64,000 nucleotides of DNA from Siphonodentalium dalli (lineage: Eukaryota > Mollusca > Scaphopoda > Gadilida > Siphonodentaliidae): positions 7,326,734 to 7,390,733 of the forward strand of contig CP136061.1 in the NCBI GenBank assembly GCA_032622095.1, given 5' to 3'. The notes below the pieces were generated by a model. The model saw nothing but the letters and a program-made list of their open reading frames with translations, had not been told where the DNA came from and made no database searches. Positions 1 through 11,903 of this stretch are shown here, piece after piece (position 1 is the first letter of the stretch; every line of letters begins with the position of its first letter). The translations under genes were made by a program, and so were the position numbers.

Positions 1-42
1 TACAACATGTCATTGTCATCGTGAATTATAAACTGAGTTAAG

Positions 43-228
43 TTATATATAGTTTATGTGAGGTGATGTTTTTTTTAATATAACCTCTTTGAAATACGTT
101 GTGTCCAAATCCGATAGAGTGGACACCATCCTCGAGATGAACTCCTCATCACGCTCGATAACCATCCATTTACAGTCAACTTCTGTGAAAACAACAAAAT
201 CACAACTCTGTTTTGCGTGCAAAACAAT
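43..228 (-). pseudogene. YqaJ-like exonuclease fragment
   Basis: An open minus-strand stretch of about 61 codons, bounded by a TAA at 229-231 upstream and a TAA at 43-45 downstream, has no usable start. It contains CDFVVFTEVDCKWMVIERD followed by a region like DEEFISRM. This pattern (hydrophobic CDFVV, then an ER pair, then an acidic-aromatic stretch) is what I recall of the C-terminal part of YqaJ/lambda-type exonuclease domains, found in many invertebrate transposon-derived genes. Only the tail of the domain is present, so catalytic residues cannot be checked. It is probably one exon or a relic. A SAP-domain exon in the same orientation lies at 14.4 kb, and SAP plus YqaJ is a known pairing. 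Assignment is by eye and moderate to weak. Confidence 0.4.
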
Positions 229-1200
229 TTACTCTCCTTGTATTTGATAATAATAGTCATGTTTCTTGTCCAAAGCTAGTGACCCATTATCATTTTTCTT
301 TACAGGCACGGACGGCGTTCGTTCCAGAAATATTCATATTTGTTCAAATCGCCGCCAACAGAAGGAATGTTAAAATATATGTAGGCCTATAGTGTTGTTC
401 ATATGCCAAACATAATCAGCCTGTAAACAGTATATTGTCATCAAGACGTAGGCTCCGATGGTGTGCGTAAACAAGAGCCCAATCGTGTTACAGAAGTTTT
501 GCTTCTGTTTACATATCATAACATAAGCAATTATTTTGGTTATTCGCACACAAATGATATAAACGCTCTTTATTATTCCAGGAAACAGTAATAAATAACG
601 CTCTTTATGTTTACCATATCCGGATCTAAACAAACGCCAGGTTCTGCATCCATGTTTCCTTTTGTCTACATAACAAAGGAAAAACGTTTGACAATAGCAT
701 ACTGTTTATGCCATATTTCTGATTGGTATAAGAACTAAGTCCGACTAAATTTTACTATTATTTCTGTTTATGGCGGTTTTTGACGAAGGTGAATACTTTA
801 ACAGCATACGTCAACAACGTACGCCACCCGAATCTTTAAATACTGTACATTTTCTGAAGAAATTATGTGGTTTCGCATTGTGTGTGTAAGTAGGTCACAT
901 TACTTCAACTATTCTATCTAGTAGAAGGCCTAAGCTAGCTAGGAAAGGTTTTTCGGTTGAAATGAAAATCCCACAGCTTGTGACATGGAGTTTCGTTTCG
1001 TCCATTTAATTTGTAATCGCCACATGCACTTTCAAACTATCGGCAACTTATCGTCTGGAAGTTCCATAAGATAGGCCTACTCGGGCTCCAGATTTTCTTC
1101 GTTATCAAGCTATTTGCTGTTTTTGTAACATTCCAATCTTGAATACGAAATTAGTTTGTTTCAAATGTTAATTTGACCACAATTAATGCTATTTGTCATC
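229..1200. other. Non-coding flank, nothing recognised
   Basis: Short ORFs here have no recognisable motif and no splice-site support. No repeat structure or RNA gene was seen. The last four bases before the LTR element, AATA at 1201-1204, form the left copy of its target-site duplication. Confidence 0.5.
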
Positions 1201-1237
1201 AATATGTAGTATATTTTGGGTAATTCCTGACATAGTG

Positions 1238-3014
1238 TCAGAGGGTTACTATGGGTCCATTTAAGTATTAATGTCCTCGAGCCTTTGACATTAAATTTAT
1301 AAAGTTAGCTTTGGCAGTATGGGCTCTGTCAATGAATTCTCAATCTTGGTGGGCAGGGTCAATGGAAAGTTCATATTACCTGTATAGGTCTTCAATAGCA
1401 TTTATTCATCTTTCATAAGAATAACAGATCTCTATTAACATCATCATCACCATCAGCACATACAATCGAACATCATCCACAGACTGGCATAGTCTGATAA
1501 TACATCTAACACACAGAGTGTTATAATACACCACTATAGGCATAGAATAGGCCCTGCAACCAAATGCAAATATATTACCATTTGCATACATGATAAATAT
1601 GTGTTATATACACAATGTGTTTGTAACGATTCATGTATCGCGACGAGGCAAGTTTTCGTGGCCATATAGCGACGAGGCGACCTTGGTCGCCGAGTCGCTA
1701 TATGGACACGAAAACTAGCCCGAGTCGCGATACATGAATCGTTACAAACACATTGTGTATATATAACACATTTATCTACCATCCACCACACAAATTACAT
1801 TTTAGGAGTTTCTTAAATGCCAAATCTGTTGAATTTGTGTCCGATGATTCGCTTTCTAGAGTAAATTCTCCCAACCTGCAAAGGTATCTGTGTCACGCGA
1901 TTAGCTCGCTTTGCTAAATTCTCACAACCTGCCTGTTCACGCGAATATGCCTAACGGAAATGTATTCAATGGACACAATTTCTTACACTTATAATACATA
2001 CTGAACACATACATATTAGTTCCCTTGTGATGTGTTATACCATAATACCCGTGATGGTTACCCGGTAGGCAATCAAATAATGTTAAAACATTTGAACTAT
2101 TTGTTTATAGTACGCAAGAATATACGTTGGAATGTCGTTTTGATTTTTCACGCGTTTGATGTGACGTCAGTTCATTCATGATTTTGATCAGTCAACGACG
2201 TCACGAGCGCCTTGTATCGCAACTGCAGTAACGATACGGATGCTTTTATCGCCCATTCGTTATCGCCCATTGTATCAGGGATTTCATAGGAAATGGTAGA
2301 TAAGCACGCATATGTGCATACACAAATATATGTTAAAGGAACTTGAGGAGTTCCTGAAAATACAAGAGATGCCAGATATCCAATCTATATCTATTGAGAT
2401 GTCTACAAACTGGCATCTCAGGTTATCGGGAGATAACCTCACAAAAGTAATCACATTAAAATATAATTAAAATAGGAAATATACTTTATGTCAAAATGGA
2501 CAAATTCTATGGTGATTTACTTGAAGACAAAAGTATTAATAAAAACATGATTATAACGATAAAATATGGAAACTGTGAACATACCAGTTCAATGGGACAT
2601 AGGCCACTATGTCAGCATAATCTGCGTTCAACCATAATCGAAACTTGGCGACATCTTTACGACAAAATAACCTAAAACCTGAAGACAATACTTTCTGATA
2701 AGACAACTTTACTTTCTGACCAACTAATCTAAAACCCCGCGAAACTGTTTAACCTTTGACAACTTTACGCGCGGCTGTGTCTCATCCAATCAGCATTGAG
2801 CTTACCTGTGGTATTTAAAATAGCGATACTAGAGCGTTTAGCATTGGCCTAAAGTGACAGAGTAATAGTTACAGGGACGGATCGAAACAGCGAAATAGAG
2901 AGGGTAAACGGGATGTCGTAAATACCGGTGATATGGATGAATATGTTAGCTGCTAGTTGTCAGTATTAACTTGTATTAGTTGTATATAAACTAGGGCTAA
3001 ATTACACCGTCATA
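1238..3014. mobile_element. Insertion in 5' LTR, possible solo LTR of another family
   Basis: A 1777-bp block starting TGTCAGAGGG and ending near ACACCGTCATA, flanked by ATAG duplications. It carries no convincing ORF. Near its 3' side are a CCAAT box (about 2788) and an A/T-rich TATA-like stretch (TATTTAAAATAG, about 2812), which would suit an LTR promoter. It also contains the foldback at 1592-1776. A solo LTR of a different retroelement is the simplest reading. The alternative is that the 3' LTR lost this segment by ATAG microhomology deletion. Confidence 0.45.
1592..1776. repeat. Long foldback (hairpin) element
   Basis: A near-perfect inverted repeat with arms of about 90 bases. It opens GATAAATATGTGTTATATAC, closes with the complement, and has its centre at GGCGACC/GGTCGCC. 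The central GCGAGGCGACC-type sequence resembles the centre of the shorter hairpin family found five times further right, so the two may be related. It has no coding capacity and looks like a foldback MITE. Confidence 0.85.
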
Positions 3015-3193
3015 ATAGCGCGCATGCGCGGGAAAAAAAGAGAGAGAAATACCACGCCGACCACCGATCACAATGACCTGCTTGCTCGATATAAATCCAT
3101 CAGCATCAGCCGGCCTGTGACATCAACCGACGTGACATTTCGACCACGACTTGCGGGGACGTCTGCACCTTATAGGGTGTAAGTTTACTTTAC

Positions 3194-3210
3194 TGGCGTC
3201 GTCGCAAAAC
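3194..3210 (+). promoter_or_regulatory. Candidate tRNA primer-binding site
   Basis: One base after the 5' LTR the sequence reads TGGCGTCGTCGCAAAAC. Retroelement primer sites usually begin with TGG, matching the tRNA 3' CCA, within a few bases of the LTR. The tRNA cannot be assigned by eye. Confidence 0.45.
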
Positions 3211-4826
3211 AGACTTTTGGAGGACTTTTCTCCGACAACTTTTGTGAAAGTTGTGACCAGGGCTATTTTTAGCGCGAGGCTGTTTACAGAGGGAAATCGC
3301 TTTTTATTTCCACCAGGACGAATAACAGTGAAATAAGAGGAGTTTACAACTCTATTTCAACCTTACTACATTACTGGACATTAATAACAACTTTGTGTCA
3401 GTTTTCGGAGAGTGCAGAAGGCTCTTAGGTGGTCTTTCGTACGCGCGAGGCACATAAGAGCCCGGGATGAGAGGTCGGTGAACCGGAAGTATTAACATCA
3501 GCTGTCAACAATAACATTGCAGCGTAAGACAGGATAGAGAACCAGTACATTCATTGGACTTCACTTGAAGACTCAAAACGAATAGTCAGCATCTGTTTCT
3601 GTCTGTCTTCGGTGAAGATATAGATCAGTACCCATTGTAATATTTAAAGGGAAGTTTCATTTTCATAACAATCAACATTTCCACAGTCATCTCAAAGTTG
3701 CACTTCAACATTAAAGTGGCATTCCACATTTCACATTGATTTCCTTCTGTGAAGGAAATTGCAACCATTGTCAATTCATTAAAGTCACACTTCAAGTTGA
3801 CACACGTCAATTCATCCACAATTCATTAAAGTGAGACTTCATGTTCATACACATAATTTCATAACAAGTCATATTTCACTTTCACATACATCATTTACAT
3901 TTCATTAAAGTGACACTTCACATACATATTCACATTTCATTAAAGTCATATCTCCCGTTCACATACGTCAGTTCATATTCATATTTCATTAAAGTCATAT
4001 TTCACATTCACACGTCAGTTCATTCATATTTCATTAAAGTCATACTTCACATTCACACACGTCATTTACATTTCATTAAAGTGACACTTCACTTTCACAT
4101 ACATCAAATTCATATTTCATTAAACTCATATTTCACGTTTCCTTTCGCGAAGGAAATTAGTCATTGTCTAGAAATTAAAGGGACACCTACCACTCAACGC
4201 TTTTATTAAAGCGACACCAGCTCCCGACCGAGATTTTCTTCAGCGAGGAAATCCAGACACATTGTTCCCGCTCCTTCAGTGAAGGAGAATCCTGACCACT
4301 TTAAAGAAGGGATCAGTCTTGGCCCGTAAACTGCTTTAACAAAGGCATTAGCTGTGAAAAATTTCATTCAGTGAAGGAAATTAGTCATTGTCAAGTAATT
4401 AAAGGGACACTCACTCAACGCTTTCGTTAAAGCGACACCAGTTCCAAACCGAGATTTTCATCAGCGAAGAAATTCAGACACATTCAGTGAAGGAGAGTCA
4501 TTGTCAAGTAATTAAAGGGACACTCACTCAACGCTTTCATTAAAGGGACACCAGCTCCAAACCGAGATTTTCTTCAGCGAAGAAATTCAGACACATTCAG
4601 TGAAGGTGTAATGTTGTAGTTTACGGTAAATTTCAAACTGAGATTTCTTCAGTGAAGACAGTCAGCGCCAGCTCCAAACTGAGATTTTCAGAGAAGGAGA
4701 GTTATTGACAAGTAATTAAAGGGACACTCACTCAACGCTTTCATTAAAGCGACACCAGCTCCAAACTTCAGTGAAGAAAGTCAGACACATCCCGCGAAGG
4801 AGCAATTAAACATTCTACTTTCCGGT
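3211..4826 (+). repeat. Leader region built of degenerate repeats
   Basis: From about 3640 to 4200 variants of CATTTCATTAAAGTCATATTTCACATTCA recur every 30-60 bases. From about 4200 to 4820 a longer unit of roughly 110 bases recurs at least three times, with the landmarks AATTAAAGGGACAC, ACTCAACGCTTT and CGAGATTTTCTTCAGCGA. No coding ORF was recognised. The position between primer site and gag start makes it the retroelement leader, expanded by local duplication. Confidence 0.65.
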
Positions 4827-5050
4827 ATGTTTCAACACGCGACCATGTACCCGATGAAAGTAAAAATAAACCAATGCTCGTACAAAACATTGCTGGATAT
4901 CCCTGGTGTAGGAAAGAAGACTGCCTCATTAATTGTCTGGTATAGGCACGCAATGGGGAATATTACACCAGAGAACATTCGATTGGTTCCAGTTCTCAGA
5001 TTCAATGAACGACTGCTAGAAGCGATTGATTATGAAAGCAGACAGGATAG
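4827..5050 (+). pseudogene. Gag-like N-terminus with helix-hairpin-helix motif
   Basis: An ATG at 4827 opens a frame with a clear helix-hairpin-helix DNA-binding motif, LLDIPGVGKKTASLIV, at residues 23-38, followed by GNITPENIRLVPVLRF and LLEAIDY. The PGVGKK hairpin and the 'TPE' turn fit the HhH domain found at the N-terminus of Gag-like ORFs in invertebrate LTR elements (from memory). The frame stays open past 5050, but from about 5087 it merely reads antisense through an alpha-amylase exon, so I place the break there. The rest of the ORF appears to resume at 11429. Confidence 0.6.
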
Positions 5051-5086
5051 GGAGTCCGATGATCGATATAAAACATATATATATTT

Positions 5087-5290
5087 TAGGCGTGAGAATA
5101 TAGCTGACATGTCACCCGGCCACATATGCTTAGCAGCATCCACTCGAAAGGCAGCCACGCCCAGCTCAATGCAATGGTTCATATAATCTGCTATTTTTTG
5201 CCTGACGAAATCTTTTCCTAGTGCGAGGTCCAGCAGTCCAACTAGTCGGCAGTTGCGCACTTCATCGGCATTGTTGTAGTTGTGGATGCT
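5087..5290 (-). pseudogene. Alpha-amylase exon fragment (GH13)
   Basis: Minus-strand codons read [20 protein letters not shown], then [35 protein letters not shown] and MSAIFSRL. This is the conserved core of animal GH13 alpha-amylase (starch hydrolysis, secreted enzyme). The Asp in FRVDAAKH is the catalytic nucleophile, and HMWPGD follows as in the family. A plausible splice acceptor (TTTTATGAG) precedes it at about 5291. At the other end similarity stops at 5087 without a donor in register, so the exon is cut. Only about 67 of the usual ~500 residues are present and no other amylase exon is visible. It lies antisense inside a retroelement gag and looks like captured host DNA. Confidence 0.88.
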
Positions 5291-5664
5291 CATAAAACAT
5301 ACAACTCATAAGACATACAACTCATAAAACATTCAACTCATAAAACATACAACTCATAAAACATACAACTCATAAAACATACAACTCATAAAACATTCAA
5401 CTCATAAAACATACAACTCATAAGACATACAACTCATAAGACATACAACTCATAAAACATTCAACTCATAAAACATACAACTCATAAAACATACAACTCA
5501 TAAAACATACAACTCATAAGACATACAACTCATAAAACATACAACTCATAAGACATACAACTCATAAAACATACAACTCATAAAACATTCAACTCATAAA
5601 ACATACAACTCATAAAACATACAACTCATAAAACATACAACTCATAAGACATACAACTCATAAG
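5291..5664. repeat. 16-bp tandem array (~23 copies)
   Basis: The unit is CATAAAACATACAACT, with variants CATAAGAC and CATTCAACT. The array directly abuts the acceptor side of the amylase exon, so it may be former amylase intron. It joins the G-rich array at 5665. Confidence 0.97.
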
Positions 5665-8600
5665 ATTATTATTTATGTGGGCAGTAGTCTCTATACGGGC
5701 GCCTGTGGCGCATAAGATACTATGGGTGGCGGGATGGGGGGGTGGGTGGGATCTCATTAGACTCCTTCTTATTTATGTGGGCAGTAGTCTCTATACGGGC
5801 GCCTGTGGCGCATAAGATACTATGGGTGGCGGGATGGGGGGGGTGGATGGGATCTCATTAGACTCCTTCTTATTTATGTGGGCAGTAGTCTCTATACGGG
5901 CGCCTGTGGCGCATAAGATACTATGGGTGGCGGGATGGGGGGGGGGGTGGGTGGGATCTCATTAGACTCCTTCTTATTTATGTGGGCAGTAGTCTCTATA
6001 CGGGCGCCTGTGGCGCATAAGATACTATGGGTGGCGGGATGGGGGGGGGGGTGGGTGGGATCTCATTAGACTCCTTCTTATTTATGGGGGCAGTAGTCTC
6101 TATACGGGCGCCTGTGGCGCATAAGATACTATGGGTGGCGGGATGGGGGGTGGGTGGGATCTCATTAGACTCCTTCTTATTTATGTGGGCAGTAGTCTCT
6201 ATACGGGCGCCTGTGGCGCATAAGATACTATGGGTGGCGGGATGGGGGGGGGTGGGTGGGATCTCATTAGACTCCTTCTTATTTATGTGGGCAGTAGTCT
6301 CTATACGGGCGCCTGTGGCGCATAAGATACTATGGGTGGCGGGATGGGGGGTGGGTGGGATCTCATTAGACTCCTTCTTATTTATGTGGGCAGTAGCCTC
6401 TATACGGGCGCCTGTGGCGCATAAGATACTATGGGTGGCGGGATGGGGGGGGGGTGGGTGGGATCTCATTAGACTCCTTCTTATTTATGTGGGCAGTAGC
6501 CTCTATACGGGCGCCTGTGGCGCATAAGATACTATGGGTGGCGGGATGGGGTGGGGGGTGGGTGGGATCTCATTAGACTCCTTCTTATTTATGTGGGCAG
6601 TAGTCTCTATACGGGCGCCTGTGGCGCATAAGATACTATGGGTGGCGGGATGGGGGGGTGGTGGGATCTCATTAGACTCCTTCTTATTTATGTGGGCAGT
6701 AGTCTCTATACGGGCGCCTGTGGAGCATAAGATACTATGGGTGGCGGGATGGGGGGGGGGGGGGGTGGGTGGGATCTCATTAGACTCCTTCTTATTTATG
6801 TGGGCAGTAGTCTCTATACGGGCGCCTGTGGCGCATAAGATACTATGGGTGGCGGGATTGGGGGGGGGGGGGTGGGTGGGATCTCTTTAGACTCCTTCTT
6901 ATTTATGTGGGCAGTAGTCTCTATACGGGCGCCTGTGGCGCATAAGATACTATGGATGGCGGGATTGGGGAGTGGGTGGGATCTCATTAGACTCCTTCTT
7001 ATTTATGTGGGCAGTAGTCTCTATACGGGCGCCTGTGGCGCATAAGATACTATGGGTGGCGGGATGGGGGGGGGGTGGGTGGGATCTCATTAGACTCCTT
7101 CTTATTTATGTGGGCAGTAGTCTCTATACGGGCGCCTGTGGCGCATAAGATACTATGGGTGGCGGGATGGGGGGGGGGGTGGGTGGGATCTCATTAGACT
7201 CCTTCTTATTTATGTGGGCAGTAGCCTCTATACGGGCGCCTGTGGCGCATAAGATACTATGGGTGGCGGGATGGGGGGGGGGGTGGGTGGGATCTCATTA
7301 GACTCCTTCTTATTTATGTGGGCAGTAGCCTCTATACGGGCGCCTGTGGCGCATAAGATACTATGGGTGGCGGGATGGGGGGGGGGGGGTGGGTGGGATC
7401 TCATTAGACTCCTTCTTATTTATGTGGGCAGTAGTCTCTATACGGGCGCCTGTGGCGCATAAGATACTATGGGTGGCGGGATGGGGGGGGTGGTGGGATC
7501 TCATTAGACTCCTTCTTATTTATGTGGGCAGTAGTCTCTATACGGGCGCCTGTGGCGCATAAGATACTATGGGTGGCGGGATGGGGGGGGGGGGGGGGTG
7601 GGTGGGATCTCATTAGACTCCTTCTTATTTATGTGGGCAGTAGTCTCTATACGGGCGCCTGTGGCGCATAAGATACTATGGGTGGCGGGATTGGGGGGGG
7701 GTGGGTGGGATCTCTTTAGACTCCTTCTTATTTATGTGGGCAGTAGTCTCTATACGGGCGCCTGTGGCGCATAAGATACTATGGATGGCGGGATTGGGGG
7801 GTGGGTGGGATCTCATTAGACTCCTTCTTATTTATGTGGGCAGTAGTCTCTATACGGGCGCCTGTGGCGCATAAGATACTATGGGTGGCGGGATGGGGGG
7901 GGGGGGGGGGGTGGGTGGGATCTCATTAGACTCCTTCTTATTTATGTGGGCAGTAGTCTCTATACGGGCGCCTGTGGCGCATAAGATACTATGGGTGGCG
8001 GGATGGGGGGGTGGGTGGGATCTCATTAGACTCCTTCTTATTTATGTGGGCAGTAGTCTCTATACGGGCGCCTGTGGCGCATAAGATACTATGGGTGGCG
8101 GGATTGGGGGGGGGTGGGATCTCTTTAGACTCCTTCTTATTTATGTGGGCAGTAGTCTCTATACGGGCGCCTGTGGCGCATAAGATACTATGGATGGCGG
8201 GATTGGGGGGTGGGTGGGATCTCATTAGACTCCTTCTTATTTATGTGGGCAGTAGTCTCTATACGGGCGCCTGTGGCGCATAAGATACTATGGGTGGCGG
8301 GATGGGGGGGGGGGGTGGGTGGGATCTCATTAGACTCCTTCTTATTTATGTGGGCAGTAGTCTCTATACGGGCGCCTGTGGCGCATAAGATACTATGGGT
8401 GGCGGGATGGGGGGGGTGGGTGGGATCTCATTAGACTCCTTCTTATTTATGTGGGCAGTAGTCTCTATACGGGCGCCTGTGGCGCATAAGATACTATGGG
8501 TGGCGGAATGGGGGGGGGGGGTGGGTGGGATCTCATTAGACTCCTTCTTATTTATGTGGGCAGTAGCCTCTATACGGGCGCCTGTGGCGCATAAGATACT

Positions 8601-11425
8601 ATGGGTGGCGGGATGGGGGGGGGGGTGGGTGGGATCTCATTAGACTCCTTCTTATTTATGTGGGCAGTAGCCTCTATACGGGCGCCTGTGGCGCATAAGA
8701 TACTATGGGTGGCGGGATGGGGGGGGGGGGGTGGGTGGGATCTCATTAGACTCCTTCTTATTTATGTGGGCAGTAGTCTCTATACGGGCGCCTGTGGCGC
8801 ATAAGATACTATGGTGGCGGGATGGGGGGGGGGGGGTGGTGGGATCTCATTAGACTCCTTCTTATTTATGTGGGCAGTAGTCTCTATACGGGCGCCTGTG
8901 GCGCATAAGATACTATGGGTGGCGGGATGGGGGGAGGGTGGGTGGGATCTCATTAGACTCCTTCTTATTTATGTGGGCAGTAGTCTCTATACGGGCGCCT
9001 GTGGCGCATAAGATACTATGGGTGGCGGGATTGGGGGGGGGGGGGTGGGTGGGATCTCTTTAGACTCCTTCTTATTTATGTGGGCAGTAGTCTCTATACG
9101 GGCGCCTGTGGCGCATAAGATACTATGGATGGCGGGATTGGGGGGGTGGGTGGGATCTCATTAGACTCCTTCTTATTTATGTGGGCAGTAGTCTCTATAC
9201 GGGCGCCTGTGGCGCATAAGATACTATGGGTGGCGGGATGGGGGGGGGTGGGTGGGATCTCATTAGACTCCTTCTTATTTATGTGGGCAGTAGTCTCTAT
9301 ACGGGAGCCTGTGACGCATAAGATACTATGGGTGGCGGGATGGGGGGGTGGGTGGGATCTCATTAGACTCCTTCTTATTTATGTGGGCAGTAGTCTCTAT
9401 ACGGGCGCCTGTGGCGCATAAGATACTATGCGTGGCGGGATGGGGGGGGGGGGGTGGGTGGGATCTCATTAGACTCCTTCTTATTTATGTGGGCAGTAGT
9501 CTCTATACGGGCGCCTGTGGCGCATAAGATACTATGGGTGGCGGGATGGGGGGGGGGGGGGGTGGGTGGGATCTCATTAGACTCCTTCTTATTTATGTGG
9601 GCAGTAGTCTCTATACGGGCGCCTGTGGCGCATAAGATACTATGGGTGGCGGGATGGGGGGGGGTGGGTGGGATCTCATTAGACTCCTTCTTATTTATGT
9701 GGGCAGTAGTCTCTATACGGGCGCCTGTGGCGCATAAGATACTATGGGTGGCGGGATGGGGGGGGTGGGTGGGATCTCATTAGACTCCTTCTTATTTATG
9801 TGGGCAGTAGTCTCTATACGGGCGCCTGTGGCGCATAAGATACTATGGGTGGCGGGATGGGGGTGGGTGGGATCTCATTAGACTCCTTCTTATTTATGTG
9901 GGCAGTAGTCTCTATACGGGCGCCTGTGGCGCATAAGATACTATGGGTGGCGGGATGGGGGGGGGGGGGGTGGGTGGGATCTCAATAGACTCCTTCTTAT
10001 TTATGTGGGCAGTAGTCTCTATACGGGCGCCTGTGGCGCATAAGATACTATGGGTGGCGGGATGGGGGGGGGGTGGGTGGGATCTCATTAGACTCCTTCT
10101 TATTTATGTGGGCAGTAGTCTCTATACGGGCGCCTGTGGCGCATAAGATACTATGGGTGGCGGGATGGGGGGTGGGTGGGATCTCATTAGACTCCTTCTT
10201 ATTTATGTGGGCAGTAGTCTCTATACGGGCAACTGTGGCGCATAAGATACTATGGATGGCGGGATGGGGGGGGTGGGTGGGATCTCAATAGACTCCTTCT
10301 TATTTATGTGGGCAGTAGTCTCTATACGGGCGCCTGTGGCGCATAAGATACTATGGGTGGCGGGATGGGGGGGGGGTGGGTGGGATCTCATTAGACTCCT
10401 TCTTATTTATGTGGACAGTAGTCTCTATACGGGCGCCTGTGGCGCATAAGATACTATGGGTGGCGGGATGGGGGGGGGGGGTGGGTGGGATCTCATTATA
10501 CTCCTTCTTATTTATGTGGGCAGTAGTCTCTATACGGGCGCCTGTGGCGCATAAGATACTACGGGTGGCGGGATGGGGGGGGTGTGGGTGGGATCTCATT
10601 AGACTCCTTCTTATTTATGTGGGCAGTAGTCTCTATACGGGCGCCTGTGGCGCATAAGATACTATGGGTGGCGGGATGGGGGGGGGGGGGGTGGGTGGGA
10701 TCTCATTAGACTCCTTCTTATTTATGTGGGCAGTAGTCTCTATACGGGCGCCTGTGGCGCATAAGATACTATGGGTGGCGGGATGGGGGGTGGGTGGGAT
10801 CTCATTAGACTCCTTCTTATTTATGTGGGCAGTAGTCTCTATACGGGCGCCTGTGGCGCATAAGATACTATGGGTGGCGGGATGGGGGGGGGTGGGTGGG
10901 ATCTCATTAGACTCCTTCTTATTTATGTGGGCAGTAGTCTCTATACGGGCGCCTGTGGCGCATAAGATACTATGGGTGGCGGGATGGGGGTGGGTGGGAT
11001 CTCATTAGACTCCTTCTTATTTATGTGGGCAGTAGTCTCTATACGGGCGCCTGTGGCGCATAAGACACTATGGGTGGCGGGATGGGGGGGTGGGTGGGAT
11101 CTCATTAGACTCCTTCTTATTTATGTGGGCAGTAGTCTCTATACGGGCGCCTGTGGCGCATAAGATACTATGGGTGGCGGGATGGGGGGGTGGGTGGAAT
11201 CTCTTTAGACTCCTTCTTATTTATGTGGGCAGTAGTCTCTATACGGGCGCCTGTGGCGCATAAGATACTATGGGTGGCGGGATGGGGGGGTGGGTGGGAT
11301 CTCATTAGACTCCTTCTTATTTATGTGGGCAGTAGTCTCTATACGGGCGCCTGTGGCTCATAAGATACTATGGGTGGCGGGATGGGGGGGGGGGTGGGTG
11401 GGATCTCATTAGACTCCTTCTTATT
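5665..11425. repeat. ~100-bp G-rich minisatellite (~55 copies)
   Basis: Each unit carries TTATTTATGTGGGCAGTAG, TCTCTATACGGGCGCCTG, TGGCGCATAAGATACTATG and a tract GGCGGGATG(G)nTGGGTGGG, then ATCTCATTAGACTCC. Unit length is 100 to about 112, varying almost only through the G-run (about 4 to 16 G). Rare variants (GATTGGG, ATCTCTTTAG, ATGGATGGC) recur together near 6850-6960, 7690-7795, 8100-8205 and 9030-9135, showing higher-order duplication. Long apparent ORFs on both strands come from the repeat and are not genes. Confidence 0.98.
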
Positions 11426-11428
11426 AAA

Positions 11429-11903
11429 GTAGAAGAGCTCGAGGAGGTCGAGGAGCCCGGGACTCCAGACGAGTTGGACGACAGAATATCCCGGGTCATA
11501 AATGGCCGACATAGCACCCCAGATGGGAAACTGGGATTCAGACAGGACCCACCAACTAAAAGGACCCTTGGTCAGTCTTCGGGTGTGGATAGGGATTTCC
11601 TATTCAGAGTAGTCCGATCTGGACAGACTAGAAGAGGTATTGGACTCATTGTCTCAGAAAGTGTGCAAGCTGGAAAAACGGGAGGACTGGGTCAAACTGA
11701 CAGTCGACTCACGACTAATGAAATTCAAAGCGACAATGGACTCGACTTTCAGTTTCAGAAATTTCAAAGAAGATTTCGAAGAACACAGCAACCAAGCACG
11801 GAAAGACTTCGAGGAACGCCTGGAGGCCATGCGGGGTCGATGGCTGTCGAGGGTTGGGGCAGTCCCATATTTAAACAAACGAGGGTCACACCCAGATTCC
11901 TAG
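11429..11903 (+). pseudogene. Gag-like ORF continuation, frameshifted
   Basis: Right after the array one frame reads VEELEEVEEPGTPDELDD then RISRVI, an acidic stretch that I recall following the HhH domain in invertebrate Gag-like ORFs. It stays open to about 11600. The sensible frame then shifts and gives DLDRLEEVLDSLSQKVCKL, with further charged heptad-like sequence (FKEDFEEHSNQARKDFEERL) to a stop near 11903. The second part looks like a coiled coil. No CCHC zinc knuckle was found. I infer it was once continuous with the HhH segment at 4827. Confidence 0.5.

Larger units (their letters stand above)
1205..3192 (+). repeat. 5' LTR carrying an internal insertion
   Basis: Positions 1205-1237 and 3015-3192 match the 205-bp 3' LTR at 13480-13684 almost base for base. 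A TATA-like box (GATATAAATCC) lies near 3088, upstream of a shared segment ending in GTAAGTTTACTTTA. Between them are about 1.78 kb absent from the 3' LTR. The tetramer ATAG stands at both junctions (1234-1237 and 3015-3018), as expected for an insertion with a 4-bp target duplication. Confidence 0.75.

Noticed and set aside
5996-11163. Many ORFs of 60-166 codons in the G-rich array
   Set aside because: All are translations of the same ~100-bp repeat; frame changes with G-run length.
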